Source: Pseudomonas sp. C1C7 (GTDB taxonomy: Bacteria > Pseudomonadota > Gammaproteobacteria > Pseudomonadales > Pseudomonadaceae). From it: a DNA stretch of 64,000 bases. Location of the stretch: the NCBI RefSeq assembly GCF_013359595.1, contig NZ_JABFMP010000019.1, positions 1-64,000 on the forward strand, in the 5' to 3' direction. Position 1 is the first letter of the stretch; each line of letters begins with the position of its first letter. Of the stretch, positions 24,741 to 34,539 are shown in pieces. Under the pieces are notes generated by a model. It ran no database searches, had not been told where the DNA came from, and saw only the letters and a list, made by a program, of their open reading frames with translations. The position numbers and the translations under genes were made by a program.

Positions 24741-26039
24741 TCACGCCGGCGTCGGCAGCCACAGGCGGAACCGCGCGCCACCCAATGGCGAGGCCTCAAC
24801 GGTCAGCGTGCCGCTCTGGGCTTCCAGCGCCCGGCGACTGATCGCCAGGCCCAGACCAAAGCCGCCGGTGGCGCGATCGCGGCTGCGGTCCAGACGGTAG
24901 AACGGCTCGAAAATCCGTTCGCGCTCGTCGTCCGGAATGCCGATGCCGTCGTCGTCCACCTGGATTTCACAGCCCTTGGGGCAGACCTTCACGCCAATCT
25001 GGATGCGCTTTTCGCAGTAGCGCATGGCGTTGCGCAGCAGGTTTTGCAGGGCCCGGGCGGTCAGGCGCGGGTCGAGGCTGAAACGCTCGAGCTGACCGTG
25101 CAGCAGCACGTCGATGACGATGTCCGGGGATTGCTCCTCGTCGACGCTGCCCAGGATGCTGTCGATGAACTCGTCCAGCGACACCTCGACCTGCTCCGGC
25201 ACCCGCGCCGGGTTTTGCAGGCGGCTGTAGGACAGCAGTTCCAGCACCAGTTCATCCAGTTCACGGATGTGATCCACCAGGCTTTGCAGACGTTCGCGGC
25301 TGGTGGCCGGCAAGTCGTCGGACAGCGCCAGGGCCAGGCCGAAATCCAGGCGGGTCAGCGGCGTGCGCAACTCGTGGGAGACTGCGTTGAGCAGGTCGCG
25401 CTGCTGATTCAGCAGATTCTCGATATCGCCGGCCATGGTGTCGAACACGTTGGCCAGGCTGCCGATGTTGGAGCTGGGGGAAATCTGCGTGCGTTCGCTC
25501 AGGTTGCCCTTGCCGAAGCGCTCCGCCGCGCTTTTCAGACGCTCCAGATCGCGCCAGTGCGGGCGCAACCACAACAGCAGGCAAGCGAGCATGGTCGCGC
25601 CGATCAGCACGTTGATGCTCCAGTACAGCAGGCTGACGTCCATCGGGTCCGGCGGCACCACCATCTGCACCACGGTGTGCTCGTTCAGCGGCGATACCGC
25701 CAGGGTGCGCCAGCCCCAGTCGCCAATGCGCACGATGTTCTCGCCGCGCTTCAGACGCTGCTGCTCATCGGCGCTGAACTCAGGATCATCGTTACGGCTG
25801 AGGACGATGTGCAGCGGCTTGAAGTCCTCGTCCATCTCGGCCGCCAGCGCAGGCCACTGCTCTATGGGCACAGCCTTGAACTGCTTGACCATCAGGGTCT
25901 GCAGGCCGCGGGAGTAGTCGAGGTTGTAGGTGACGAAACGCTCGTGGAAGACCTTGATCACCAGGTCCGGCACCAGATAGATCGCGGCGCTGAACGAGAC
26001 GATGGTCACCAGGTACAGGCGAAAGAGAATTCTGAACAT
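24741..26039 (-). CDS. Sensor histidine kinase, RstB-like
   Basis: A 432-aa inner-membrane kinase. Two transmembrane segments (about 5-25 and 137-157) enclose a periplasmic sensor of ~110 residues. HAMP linker about 160-210; H-box AVSHELRTPLTRL with phospho-acceptor H222; N-box LLRNAMRYC; G-boxes DDDGIGIPDDER and GFGLGLAISRR. Overall it resembles E. coli RstB. It begins 4 bases after the response regulator stop, so the two are cotranscribed. The divergent RND pump genes are a natural candidate target. The signal is unknown. Confidence 0.9.
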   Translation of the reverse strand: MFRILFRLYLVTIVSFSAAIYLVPDLVIKVFHERFVTYNLDYSRGLQTLMVKQFKAVPIEQWPALAAEMDEDFKPLHIVLSRNDDPEFSADEQQRLKRGENIVRIGDWGWRTLAVSPLNEHTVVQMVVPPDPMDVSLLYWSINVLIGATMLACLLLWLRPHWRDLERLKSAAERFGKGNLSERTQISPSSNIGSLANVFDTMAGDIENLLNQQRDLLNAVSHELRTPLTRLDFGLALALSDDLPATSRERLQSLVDHIRELDELVLELLSYSRLQNPARVPEQVEVSLDEFIDSILGSVDEEQSPDIVIDVLLHGQLERFSLDPRLTARALQNLLRNAMRYCEKRIQIGVKVCPKGCEIQVDDDGIGIPDDERERIFEPFYRLDRSRDRATGGFGLGLAISRRALEAQSGTLTVEASPLGGARFRLWLPTPA

Positions 26040-26043
26040 CGGC

Positions 26044-26745
26044 TCAACATTCCCATTCGGAACGGCTGAACAGGTAACCCTTGCCCCACACCGTCTTGAT
26101 CTTGCGCGCCTCGCCTGCGCTGTCGTCGAACTTGCGCCGCAACTTGGAAATCGCCACGTCCACCGAGCGATCGGTGCCGTTGAATTCGATGCCGCGCAGG
26201 CGTTGCAGGATCTGGTCGCGGCTCAGTACTTCGCCGGCATGTCTGGCCAGCACCACCAGCAGGTTGTACTCGCCGCTGGACAGTTCCACCGGTTGCTCGC
26301 GCCAGGTGACGGTGCGCTCGGACAGGTCGATGCACAGGTTGCCCATGATGATGCGGTCGTTGCCGGTCTGCGGCTCGCTCAGGCTGCTGCGGCGCAGCAA
26401 GGTCCGCACCCGGGCTAGCAACACGCGGGGTTCGCAGGGTTTGGTGACGTAGTCGTCGGCGCCCATTTCCAGGCCCAGCACCTGATCGTGGCTGTCGTCA
26501 CGGGCGGTGAGCATGAGGATCGGCAGGGTCGCCGAATCGGCGCGCAGCAGGCGGCAGACCTGCAGGCCGTCGAGGCCGGGCAGCATCAGGTCGAGAATCA
26601 CCAGGTCCGGCGCACTGACCCGCGCCCGCTCGCGCACCTGATCGCCACGGCCGATGACGCTGACGGAGTAGCCGTTGCGTTCCAGGTAGCTGGCGATCAG
26701 TTCGGCGAGGGCGGTGTCGTCTTCGACCAGGAGGATGTTGGGCAT
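26044..26745 (-). CDS. OmpR-family response regulator, RstA-like
   Basis: A 233-aa two-domain regulator. Receiver domain 1-115 with acidic pocket VEDD (7-10), phospho-acceptor D52 in LDLMLPG, and a conserved Lys in DYVTKPCEPR. C-terminal winged helix (about 130-230) with the SGEYNLLVVLARHAGEVLSRDQI OmpR pattern, interrupted only by normal variation. It is transcribed with the kinase downstream, and its promoter region is shared with the divergent RND operon across a REP pair. Confidence 0.92.
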   Translation of the reverse strand: MPNILLVEDDTALAELIASYLERNGYSVSVIGRGDQVRERARVSAPDLVILDLMLPGLDGLQVCRLLRADSATLPILMLTARDDSHDQVLGLEMGADDYVTKPCEPRVLLARVRTLLRRSSLSEPQTGNDRIIMGNLCIDLSERTVTWREQPVELSSGEYNLLVVLARHAGEVLSRDQILQRLRGIEFNGTDRSVDVAISKLRRKFDDSAGEARKIKTVWGKGYLFSRSEWEC

Positions 26746-26779
26746 GGGGTGTTTCCAGAAAGTGCAGGGGCGCCTGATC

Positions 26780-26882
26780 GGGCCTCATCGCTGGCAAGCC
26801 AGCTCCCACAATGGGTGGTGGTGTTCAGAAAATCTGCGTCCACCTCAGTTCCCTGTGGGAGCGGGCTTGCCCGCGATGGCGG
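26780..26882. repeat. REP pair (BIME) between regulator and efflux operon
   Basis: One unit of the CTGGCTTGCCAG subtype and one of the standard GCGGGCTTGCCCGC subtype, inverted, in the divergent region between the RstA-like gene and the RND genes. Confidence 0.88.
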
Positions 26883-27037
26883 CATAACAGGCACTGGAAG
26901 AATCAAGGTGTGCAGGATATACGCCCCCGCACACCGCTGAGCAAAACCCTTACACAATTTCACACAGCACCAACAAAGCTTCACCGCTCCAAAGCCCCCC
27001 GCCCAGTAGCATGCCGGAGTCACTATTGGGGTATTTC

Positions 27038-28195
27038 ATGTCAAACTATCTGCTTGCCAAGCTCGGTCTCCTGACGCTGGCCTTGACCCTGAGCGCCTGC
27101 GACAAGGCCTCGACCGCCGAAGAGTCGGCGCCACTGCCCACCGTGCGCATCGAAACCATCCAGGCCCATCCCCTGTCGATCAGCAGCGAGCTGAGTGGAC
27201 GCATCGTCGCGCCGCGCATCGCCGAAGTTCGTGCACGGGTCGCCGGCGTGGTCCTGCAGCGCACTTTCCGCGAAGGCAGCGACGTGAAACAGGGCGATGT
27301 GCTGTTTCGCATCGATCCGGCGCCGTTCAAGGCGGATCTGGACAGCGCCGAAGCCGCGTTGCGCAAGGCCGAGGCCAATGCTTTCCAGGCCAGACTTCAG
27401 GAGCAGCGCTACGCCCAGCTGATAGACGACAAGGCCGTCAGCGCCCAGGAATACGACAATGCCCGGGCACTGGCGCGCCAGACCGTCGCCGAAGTCGCCG
27501 CCAACAAGGCCGCCGTGGAGCGGGCAAAACTCAACCTCGGTTACGCCACGGTCACCGCACCGATTTCCGGGCGCATCGGCCGTGCGCTGGTCACCGAAGG
27601 CGCCCTGGTCGGGCAGAACGAAAGCACGCCGCTGGCGCTGATCCAGCAACTGAACCCGATCCACGCCGACCTGACCCAGTCGACCCGCGAGCTCAACGAC
27701 CTGCGCCGCGCCTTCCGTTCCGGCCAGCTGCAAGCTGTCGGCCAGGGTCAGGCCAAGGCCACGCTGATCCAGGACGACGGCAGCCTTTATCCGCTGCCGG
27801 GCAAGCTGCTGTTCACCGACATCACGGTCGATCCCGGCACCGGCCAGATCATCCTGCGCAGCGAATTCCCCAACCCCGATCTCGACCTGCTGCCTGGCAG
27901 CTTCGTGCGGGTACGCCTGGAACAAGCGGTCAACCGGCAAGGCATCAGCGTGCCGCAACGGGCGATCCAGCGTGACAGCGCCGGTATCGCACAAGTGCTG
28001 CTGCTCGACGACGAACAGCGCGTCGGCCTGCAACCGGTGGAACTGGGCGCGGTACAGAACGACCGCTGGGTCGTCAGCGGTGGCTTGAAGCCGGGCGACC
28101 GCATCGTCATCGAAGGCCTGCAACACGCCCGGCCCGGCGAAAAGGTGCAGATCGACGATACCCCTCTCCCACTTGCCCAGGCTTCTGGTCAGTAA
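27038..28195 (+). CDS. RND efflux periplasmic adaptor (membrane fusion lipoprotein)
   Basis: A 385-aa adaptor linking an RND pump to an outer-membrane channel. The N-terminus is a lipoprotein signal with lipobox LSAC (Cys ~21 becomes lipidated). It then follows the AcrA/MexA order: barrel-sandwich hybrid half-motifs (GVVLQRTFREGSDVKQGDVLFRID near 75-100), a coiled-coil hairpin (about 100-165), ATVTAPISGRIGRALVTEGALV, then the beta-barrel and membrane-proximal domains. The start is ATG 27038, which begins the signal peptide. The transporter gene follows 15 bases on. Confidence 0.92.
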   Translation: MSNYLLAKLGLLTLALTLSACDKASTAEESAPLPTVRIETIQAHPLSISSELSGRIVAPRIAEVRARVAGVVLQRTFREGSDVKQGDVLFRIDPAPFKADLDSAEAALRKAEANAFQARLQEQRYAQLIDDKAVSAQEYDNARALARQTVAEVAANKAAVERAKLNLGYATVTAPISGRIGRALVTEGALVGQNESTPLALIQQLNPIHADLTQSTRELNDLRRAFRSGQLQAVGQGQAKATLIQDDGSLYPLPGKLLFTDITVDPGTGQIILRSEFPNPDLDLLPGSFVRVRLEQAVNRQGISVPQRAIQRDSAGIAQVLLLDDEQRVGLQPVELGAVQNDRWVVSGGLKPGDRIVIEGLQHARPGEKVQIDDTPLPLAQASGQ

Positions 28196-28210
28196 GCAGG
28201 ACGCTTGTTT

Positions 28211-31200
28211 ATGCCGCAGTTCTTTATCGACCGCCCGGTGTTCGCCTGGGTGGTCGCCCTGTTCATTCTGCTCGCCGGTGTGTTGTCCATCCCGCAACTG
28301 CCGGTGGCGCAGTACCCCAACGTCGCGCCGCCGCAAATCGAAATTTATGCCGTGTACCCCGGCGCCTCGGCGCAGACCGTCGACGAGAGCGTGGTCAGCC
28401 TGATCGAGGAAGAACTCAACGGCGCTGATCATCTGTTGTATTTCGAGTCGCAAAGCAGCCTCGGCAGCGCGACGATCAAGGCAACGTTCAAGCCGGGAAC
28501 CGACCCGGAAATGGCTCAGGTCGATGTGCAGAACCGCCTGAAGGTCGTGGAGTCGCGCCTGCCCCAGGCGGTGAATCAGCAAGGCTTGCAGGTGGAGAAA
28601 GTCTCCGCCGGTTTCCTGCTGCTGATCACCCTCACGTCCACCGACGGCAAGCTCGACGACGTGGCGCTCAGCGATTATCTGGCGCGTAACGTGATGAACG
28701 AGATCAAGCGTCTGGAGGGTGTCGGCAAGGCGCAGCTGTATGGCGCAGAACGCGCCATGCGGATCTGGATCGACCCGCAGAAGCTGATCGGTTTCAACCT
28801 CACCCCCGCTGACGTCAACGCCGCCATCGTCGCGCAAAACGCGCAGATCTCGGCGGGCAGCATCGGCGATTTGCCGACCCGCACAAGCCAGGAAATCACG
28901 GCAACCATTCTTGTCAAAGGCCAACTGTCGACCCCGGAAGAATTCGCCGACATCGTGCTCAAGGCCAACCCCGATGGCTCCACCGTGCGCATCGGCGACG
29001 TGGCGCGCGTGGAAATCGGCAGTCAGGAATACCAGTTCGGCACGCGCCTGAATGGCAAACCGTCCACCGCTGTCGGCGTGCAACTGTCGCCGGGGGCCAA
29101 TGCCCTGAGCACCGCGACCCTGGTGCGGGCGAAGATGGATGAACTGGCGCGCTACTTCCCGGCCAACGTCGAGTACAAAATTCCCTACGACACGTCGCCC
29201 TTCGTCAAAGTCTCGATCACCAAGGTGGTTTACACCCTGCTTGAGGCGATGGTGCTGGTGTTCGCGGTGATGTTCCTGTTCCTGCAAAACATCCGCTACA
29301 CATTGATCCCGACGCTGGTGGTGCCGGTGGCGCTGATGGGCACCTTCGCCACCATGCTGGCGCTGGGTTTCTCGATCAACGTGTTGACCATGTTCGGCAT
29401 GGTGCTGGCCATCGGCATTCTGGTGGACGATGCCATCGTGGTGGTGGAGAACGTCGAACGGATCATGGCCACCGAAGGCCTGTCGCCCAAAGCCGCCACG
29501 CGCAAGGCCATGCAGCAGATCACCGGGGCGATCATCGGCATCACCCTGGTGCTGGTGGCGGTGTTCATTCCGATGGCGTTCATGCAGGGTTCGGTGGGGG
29601 TGATCTATCAGCAGTTTTCGTTGTCGATGGCCACGTCGATTCTGTTCTCGGCCTTCCTCGCCCTGACCTTGACCCCGGCGTTGTGCGCCACCCTGCTCAA
29701 GCCGATTGCCAAAGGCGAGCATCACGAAAAAACCGGTTTCTTCGGCTGGTTCAACCGGCGCTTCGAGCAACTGACGGCGCAATACCAGGGCTGGGTTGCC
29801 TATGCGCTCAAACGCAGCGGGCGGTTCCTGCTGATCTACGGTGTGCTGCTGGTCGGCCTGGTGCTGTGCTTCAGTCGCCTGCCCTCCTCGTTCCTGCCAG
29901 TGGAGGATCAGGGCTACACCATCACCGACGTTCAACTGCCACCGGGCGCGAGCAGGAACCGCACGGTGCAGGTGGTCGAGCAGATCGAAGCGCACAACGC
30001 CACGGAACCCGGCGTGGGTGACAGCACGGTGATTCTCGGTTTCAGCTTTTCCGGCAGCGGCCAGAATGCGGCCTTGGCCTTTACCACCTTGAAAGACTGG
30101 TCCGAGCGTGGCGGCGACGATTCGGCGAGTGCCATCGCCGATCGCGCCAACATCGCCCTGAGCCAGATCAAGGATGCCGTCACCTTCGCCGTGCTGCCGC
30201 CACCGGTGGACGGCCTGGGCACTTCCAGTGGCTTCGAGTTTCGGCTACAGGATCGCGGCGGCCTCGGCCATGCCACCTTGATGCAGGCGCGCACCGAGTT
30301 GCTCGCCGCCGCCGAGAAGAGCCCGGTCCTGATGAACGTGCGCGAAAGCGCTCTGGCCGAAGCGCCGCAGGTGCAATTGATCGTCGACCGCAAGCAGGCC
30401 AATGCCTTGGGCGTGTCCTTTGCCGACATCGGCAGCCTGCTCTCTACGGCTGTCGGTTCGACCTACATCAACGACTTCCCCAATCAGGGGCGCATGCAGC
30501 GGGTGGTGGTCCAGGCCGAGGGTGATCAGCGCAGCCAGGTGGACGACCTGCTGAAAATGCACGTGCGTAACAACGACGGAAAAATGGTCCCATTGTCCGC
30601 CTTCGTCCAGGCCAGATGGACTCTGGGCCCGGCGCAGTTGACGCGCTACAACGGCTATCCGGCAATCAGCATTTCCGGTGAGCCGAAACCGGGGCACAGC
30701 ACCGGTGAAGCCATGGCGGAGATCGAGCGTCTGGTCGCACTTGGGCCGGCGGGTTTGGGTCAGGAGTGGACAGGTCTTTCGTTGCAGGAACGCTTGTCCG
30801 GCAGTCAGGCGCCAATCCTGCTGGGGCTGTCGCTGCTGATCGTGTTCCTGTGCCTGGCGGCGCTGTATGAGAGCTGGTCGATTCCGACCTCTGTGCTGCT
30901 GGTGGTGCCTCTGGGTGTGCTCGGCGCGGTGCTGGCGGTGACCTTGCGTGGCATGCCCAACGATGTGTTCTTCAAGGTCGGGCTGATCACCATCATCGGC
31001 CTGTCGGCGAAAAACGCGATCCTGATCATCGAGTTCGCCAAGAGCCTGTACGACGAAGGCCACGATCTGATCGATGCCACCCTGCAAGCCGCGCGGTTGC
31101 GGTTGCGGCCCATCGTCATGACCTCTTTGGCGTTCATCCTCGGCGTGGTGCCACTGGCCATTGCCACCGGCGCCAGCTCGGCAAGCCAGCAAGCCATCGG

Positions 31201-31309
31201 CACCGGGGTCATTGGCGGGATGATCAGCGCGACACTTGCAGTGGTGTTCGTGCCGGTGTTTTTTGTGGTGGTGATGAAGCGGGTGCGGGGGCGCCAAAAG
31301 TCACGCTAA
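28211..31309 (+). CDS. RND efflux transporter, HAE-1 (AcrB/MexB) family
   Basis: Proton-driven drug exporter in the inner membrane. The 1032-aa protein starts with the family's FFIDRPVFAWV helix. Twelve membrane segments are in the AcrB pattern. The proton-relay aspartates are in GILVDDAIVVVENVER (near 402-403, TM4), and the relay Lys is in GLSAKNAILIIEFAK (TM10). Porter-domain repeats include SAGFLLLITL and DLPTRTSQE. It is 15 bases after the adaptor. No outer-membrane factor gene follows, so the pump must borrow one, for example an OprM-type channel. Antibiotic or solvent substrates cannot be told from sequence. The divergent RstAB-like genes probably regulate it. Confidence 0.93.
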   Translation: MPQFFIDRPVFAWVVALFILLAGVLSIPQLPVAQYPNVAPPQIEIYAVYPGASAQTVDESVVSLIEEELNGADHLLYFESQSSLGSATIKATFKPGTDPEMAQVDVQNRLKVVESRLPQAVNQQGLQVEKVSAGFLLLITLTSTDGKLDDVALSDYLARNVMNEIKRLEGVGKAQLYGAERAMRIWIDPQKLIGFNLTPADVNAAIVAQNAQISAGSIGDLPTRTSQEITATILVKGQLSTPEEFADIVLKANPDGSTVRIGDVARVEIGSQEYQFGTRLNGKPSTAVGVQLSPGANALSTATLVRAKMDELARYFPANVEYKIPYDTSPFVKVSITKVVYTLLEAMVLVFAVMFLFLQNIRYTLIPTLVVPVALMGTFATMLALGFSINVLTMFGMVLAIGILVDDAIVVVENVERIMATEGLSPKAATRKAMQQITGAIIGITLVLVAVFIPMAFMQGSVGVIYQQFSLSMATSILFSAFLALTLTPALCATLLKPIAKGEHHEKTGFFGWFNRRFEQLTAQYQGWVAYALKRSGRFLLIYGVLLVGLVLCFSRLPSSFLPVEDQGYTITDVQLPPGASRNRTVQVVEQIEAHNATEPGVGDSTVILGFSFSGSGQNAALAFTTLKDWSERGGDDSASAIADRANIALSQIKDAVTFAVLPPPVDGLGTSSGFEFRLQDRGGLGHATLMQARTELLAAAEKSPVLMNVRESALAEAPQVQLIVDRKQANALGVSFADIGSLLSTAVGSTYINDFPNQGRMQRVVVQAEGDQRSQVDDLLKMHVRNNDGKMVPLSAFVQARWTLGPAQLTRYNGYPAISISGEPKPGHSTGEAMAEIERLVALGPAGLGQEWTGLSLQERLSGSQAPILLGLSLLIVFLCLAALYESWSIPTSVLLVVPLGVLGAVLAVTLRGMPNDVFFKVGLITIIGLSAKNAILIIEFAKSLYDEGHDLIDATLQAARLRLRPIVMTSLAFILGVVPLAIATGASSASQQAIGTGVIGGMISATLAVVFVPVFFVVVMKRVRGRQKSR

Positions 31310-31324
31310 CCAACACCACTAGAA

Positions 31325-31417
31325 CCTGTGGGAGCGGGCTCGCCCGCGATGGCGGCATAACGGACAACAATGATGTTGAATGGTATGGCCTCATCGCGGG
31401 CAAGCCCGCTCCCACAG
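31325..31417. repeat. REP pair (BIME) after the RND operon
   Basis: Inverted pair of standard REP units beginning 16 bases after the transporter stop, well placed as a transcript 3' structure. Confidence 0.88.
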
Positions 31418-31499
31418 CAGGCGTGTGAATCTTTCGATTGTGGTCATAACCAACTCCGCTGGGCTAATGTGACTGCACACCCTCGCCCATCGAGCCCAC

Positions 31500-32141
31500 A
31501 TGCCCTACCTCACCCACACCCACCCCCGCCTGTCCGCCGCCGCCACGCTGGGCATCGCAGTGGGCATCCTGGCCCCCGTCGACTCGATCATCAGCAAAAT
31601 TCTCATCGGCTGGAACACCGGGGTCTGGACGTATCTGCTGCTGATGCTCTGGCTCACCGTGCGTTCCAAGGCCACGGACGTGAAACGCATCGCCGAGATC
31701 GAAGACGAAAACGCCGGGCTGGTGCTGTTCGTGGTGTGCATCGCAGCGATTGCCAGCCTGGCGACCATCACCTTTGAACTGGCCGGCAGCAAAGACCTGG
31801 AAACCACCCGCAAGCTGCTGCATTACGGTTTCACCGCGCTGACTGTCATCGGTTCATGGTTGCTGATCGGGGTGATTTTCAGCGTGCACTACGCCCGCCT
31901 GTTCTACACCTGGGATGGCAAGGCCCCGGCGCTGCGCTTTGCCGAGGGCTTGACCACACCTGACTATTGGGACTTTCTGTACTTTTCGTTCACCCTCAGC
32001 GTGGCGGTGCAAACATCGGACGTCGGCGTGGCGACCCGGGAGTTGCGCAAGATTGTGCTGGCGCAGTCGTTGATTGGTTTCTTGTTCAATACCGCGATAT
32101 TGGGGTTTTCGATCAATATCGCGGCGGGTTTGTTCGGATGA
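31500..32141 (+). CDS. DUF1345 membrane protein
   Basis: A 213-aa inner-membrane protein of the DUF1345 family with about five hydrophobic segments. The family signature DFLYFSFTLSVAVQTSDVGV (about 158-177) is present, and is also found near ion-channel-like pore helices. Members have no established function. The start at ATG 31500 has no clear ribosome site. It is convergent with the fibronectin-III gene, 6 bases away. Confidence 0.85.
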   Translation: MPYLTHTHPRLSAAATLGIAVGILAPVDSIISKILIGWNTGVWTYLLLMLWLTVRSKATDVKRIAEIEDENAGLVLFVVCIAAIASLATITFELAGSKDLETTRKLLHYGFTALTVIGSWLLIGVIFSVHYARLFYTWDGKAPALRFAEGLTTPDYWDFLYFSFTLSVAVQTSDVGVATRELRKIVLAQSLIGFLFNTAILGFSINIAAGLFG

Positions 32142-32147
32142 GAAACG

Positions 32148-34325
32148 TCAATTCCGGCGCTCCTCTTCGACATTCCTAACGACCATCTCGGCAATAAGAG
32201 GATCTGATTTACCAGCAGCGTTGACAGCCCAAACAAACACTTTGTAGTAAGCAGGTAAAAGTATGGGATAAATCTTCGGTTGGAATGAATCATATTGAAG
32301 TGTTCCTACCGCAGAAATCAGCTCAATGTAATACCTGTGTAAAAACGGACCGTCCAAGGGAGGATTCCACTCAATCACGACCGCCAGACCTTCGCGTTTG
32401 AATCGCAAGTCAGTGGGGGGATTGGGCACGAGATTGTCATCTTCCAAAGTGGTAAACTCCTGCCCCACCGGCTCGGACAAGCCCGATCCGCCAGCCCGCG
32501 CCCGGACCTCGACTCTGTATTTAGTGTTCGGCTCCAATTCATCGATCTGGTATTCAAGTTGTCGTGCCGAACCGATGTATATTCCATTCAGGTAAACGAT
32601 ATATTCGCTGACCGAAACGATCCCCTTGGCGGCAGCCCATGTCGCGGTCGCCGAGCGCTTCGTGATATTGGAGACCTGGAGCGCGCCCGCCTTGCCTGGG
32701 TAAGCGCCAATCTTTACGCGGCTTGGCTTTGAGATATTACTGCCAGTGGCCTTCGCGCGAACACTGAACTCATAGAATCTTTCTGCATTCAGGCCTTTGA
32801 CTTCGCACGGAGGCCGCAGCACTTCAAAGGTGCTGATACCCTCACCGCTGATTTCAAAGCCCACCGCATCAGGGCAAATTTCACAGGTTTCGTAGGGCAT
32901 CTCCCAATCGAGCTCGGCGGTGGTTGCAGAAAGGCGTTTTCCTTTCAAATAGCCAGGGGAACAGATCAGCCACCCCGTAAAAGGAGGAGTCTTGAAACTA
33001 TGGGTCGCAAACTCCGAAAAGTAGCCAGCAGCACTTTTGGCGCGAACTTTGAATTCATACTGAGTATCGCTATTCAAGCCACTGAGGAGTGTGCGTTGTT
33101 CACTGATCGTGTCCAGTTGCGTGCCATTAAGATAAGTCTCATAGCGCATGTCCTGCGGATCGTGAATGTTATCCAGCCATTGAAAAACGACGGACTCGTA
33201 ATCGAGCTTCGAGCGGCGTAATTGATAGGGTGCTTCAAAAGCTTTTGTCAAGATGGAATTGCGGGTGGGGGGAGACTCGCCGCTATCGTTGACGCCACGG
33301 ACTTCAACATGAAACAGGGTTTGAGGCGGCAAATCCTTGAATTCATATGTCGTGTACGCGGTTATCTCAGTTTTAATCTGTTCGTACTGCTCGTCGAGCA
33401 GACTGACCCTGTACCTCGGTGATGTGGGGTTGCTCCAAATGGCTTTAATCCAGTGGTGAACACTCACCAGATGCAGGGCCGCTGGCCGTAGAGGCAATGG
33501 AGGTCCATCCAGAGTATTTTTAACGATACGCGCCGGCCGTGATTCGCCATTACCATTGGCGGCACTTACTTCAAAATAGTACGGGGTGTTTTTTGTCAAC
33601 TGCTCCACTGTTTTTTCCGTCGACGTTGCCGACAACACAATGGGTGCTCCGCCAGGTTCGACTCCATAACGAATGACATAGCTAGAGGCTTGCGCGGAGC
33701 CAGTCCACCTCAAAAGCATGGTCGTAATGGCCGGCGTTGCTTGAAGGTTCGTAGGCATTGCAGGGGGTTGCAAGGTTTGTTTAACGACCCGCGTGGGGGC
33801 TGAGTCTCCAAAGTTGTTTGACGATTGGACATCGAAGTAATAGAGGGTACCTTCATTCAGGCCGGAGACGATATGAGTGGTTCTCGTCGAGGTTTCGGTC
33901 CTGATAACCGGACCGCTGGGGTCGAGTCCGAAGCTGATCTTATAGTTGGTGGCATTTTCTGGACCGGACCAGATAAGCTCCATGTCATCCTTGGTTGCAT
34001 CAGCTGTGAGATTCGTTGGACTTGCTGGCGGGGATGTCGCGGGTTGCGTCGTCGCCTCCACATCGCGGCTGTAAACGGACACTTCATCGTTTTTTAGCCC
34101 GAACGCACAGATACGGTACTTAGTGCCCGGAACAAGCCCTTCAATTTGATAGTTTTTGAGAGCCATTACGACGTCACGCTCACCAACAGGCTCCCCGTCT
34201 TCAACGCGTAACCATTGCAATCGGGTACCGGTTTGGCCACCATTAGGCGCATATAGCCATACAACCTTAATGTGGCCTTCCCCGACAGTAGTCACAGCGA
34301 TCTCATTAGGAGGAGAAACAGCCAT
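32148..34325 (-). CDS. Multi-domain fibronectin type III repeat protein (725 aa)
   Basis: A 725-aa protein made of about seven or eight FN3 modules of ~85-95 residues. Repeated features are a conserved Trp near each module start (MELIWSGPENATNYKISFG, MLLRWTGSAQASSYVIRYG) and a Y-F-x-V strand (TLYYFDVQSSNNFGDSAP, TPYYFEVSAANGNGESRP, TLFHVEVRGVNDSGESPP). There is no signal peptide, no membrane segment and no catalytic module; it begins directly with a repeat. GAGGG precedes the ATG at 34325. FN3 chains in bacteria are usually extracellular, so export, if any, must use a route not visible here. Function unknown. Confidence 0.85.
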   Translation of the reverse strand: MAVSPPNEIAVTTVGEGHIKVVWLYAPNGGQTGTRLQWLRVEDGEPVGERDVVMALKNYQIEGLVPGTKYRICAFGLKNDEVSVYSRDVEATTQPATSPPASPTNLTADATKDDMELIWSGPENATNYKISFGLDPSGPVIRTETSTRTTHIVSGLNEGTLYYFDVQSSNNFGDSAPTRVVKQTLQPPAMPTNLQATPAITTMLLRWTGSAQASSYVIRYGVEPGGAPIVLSATSTEKTVEQLTKNTPYYFEVSAANGNGESRPARIVKNTLDGPPLPLRPAALHLVSVHHWIKAIWSNPTSPRYRVSLLDEQYEQIKTEITAYTTYEFKDLPPQTLFHVEVRGVNDSGESPPTRNSILTKAFEAPYQLRRSKLDYESVVFQWLDNIHDPQDMRYETYLNGTQLDTISEQRTLLSGLNSDTQYEFKVRAKSAAGYFSEFATHSFKTPPFTGWLICSPGYLKGKRLSATTAELDWEMPYETCEICPDAVGFEISGEGISTFEVLRPPCEVKGLNAERFYEFSVRAKATGSNISKPSRVKIGAYPGKAGALQVSNITKRSATATWAAAKGIVSVSEYIVYLNGIYIGSARQLEYQIDELEPNTKYRVEVRARAGGSGLSEPVGQEFTTLEDDNLVPNPPTDLRFKREGLAVVIEWNPPLDGPFLHRYYIELISAVGTLQYDSFQPKIYPILLPAYYKVFVWAVNAAGKSDPLIAEMVVRNVEEERRN

Positions 34326-34539
34326 AATTAAACCCTCGGGCAGCACTGGATATGCCCTTCATATAAATTCATTCGCGCGTTTTGCGATACTCACAGAACT
34401 GTTAGTGGCGCAATCGGGTATTTGTGCTAATGCCTTCCAATGGATCGTGTGATCCATGATTGTCTTTTGCACAAACCTTCTAGCCTTCGCCTTGGTTGCA
34501 GGCATTAAATGAGGCGGTAATCCGACTCGCAGGTGCCAC

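Noticed and set aside
27041..29995. 984-aa frame on the minus strand opposite the RND genes
   Set aside because: It is an Arg/His/Gly-rich shadow of high-GC codon use in the adaptor and transporter genes, with no protein-like features and no ribosome site.
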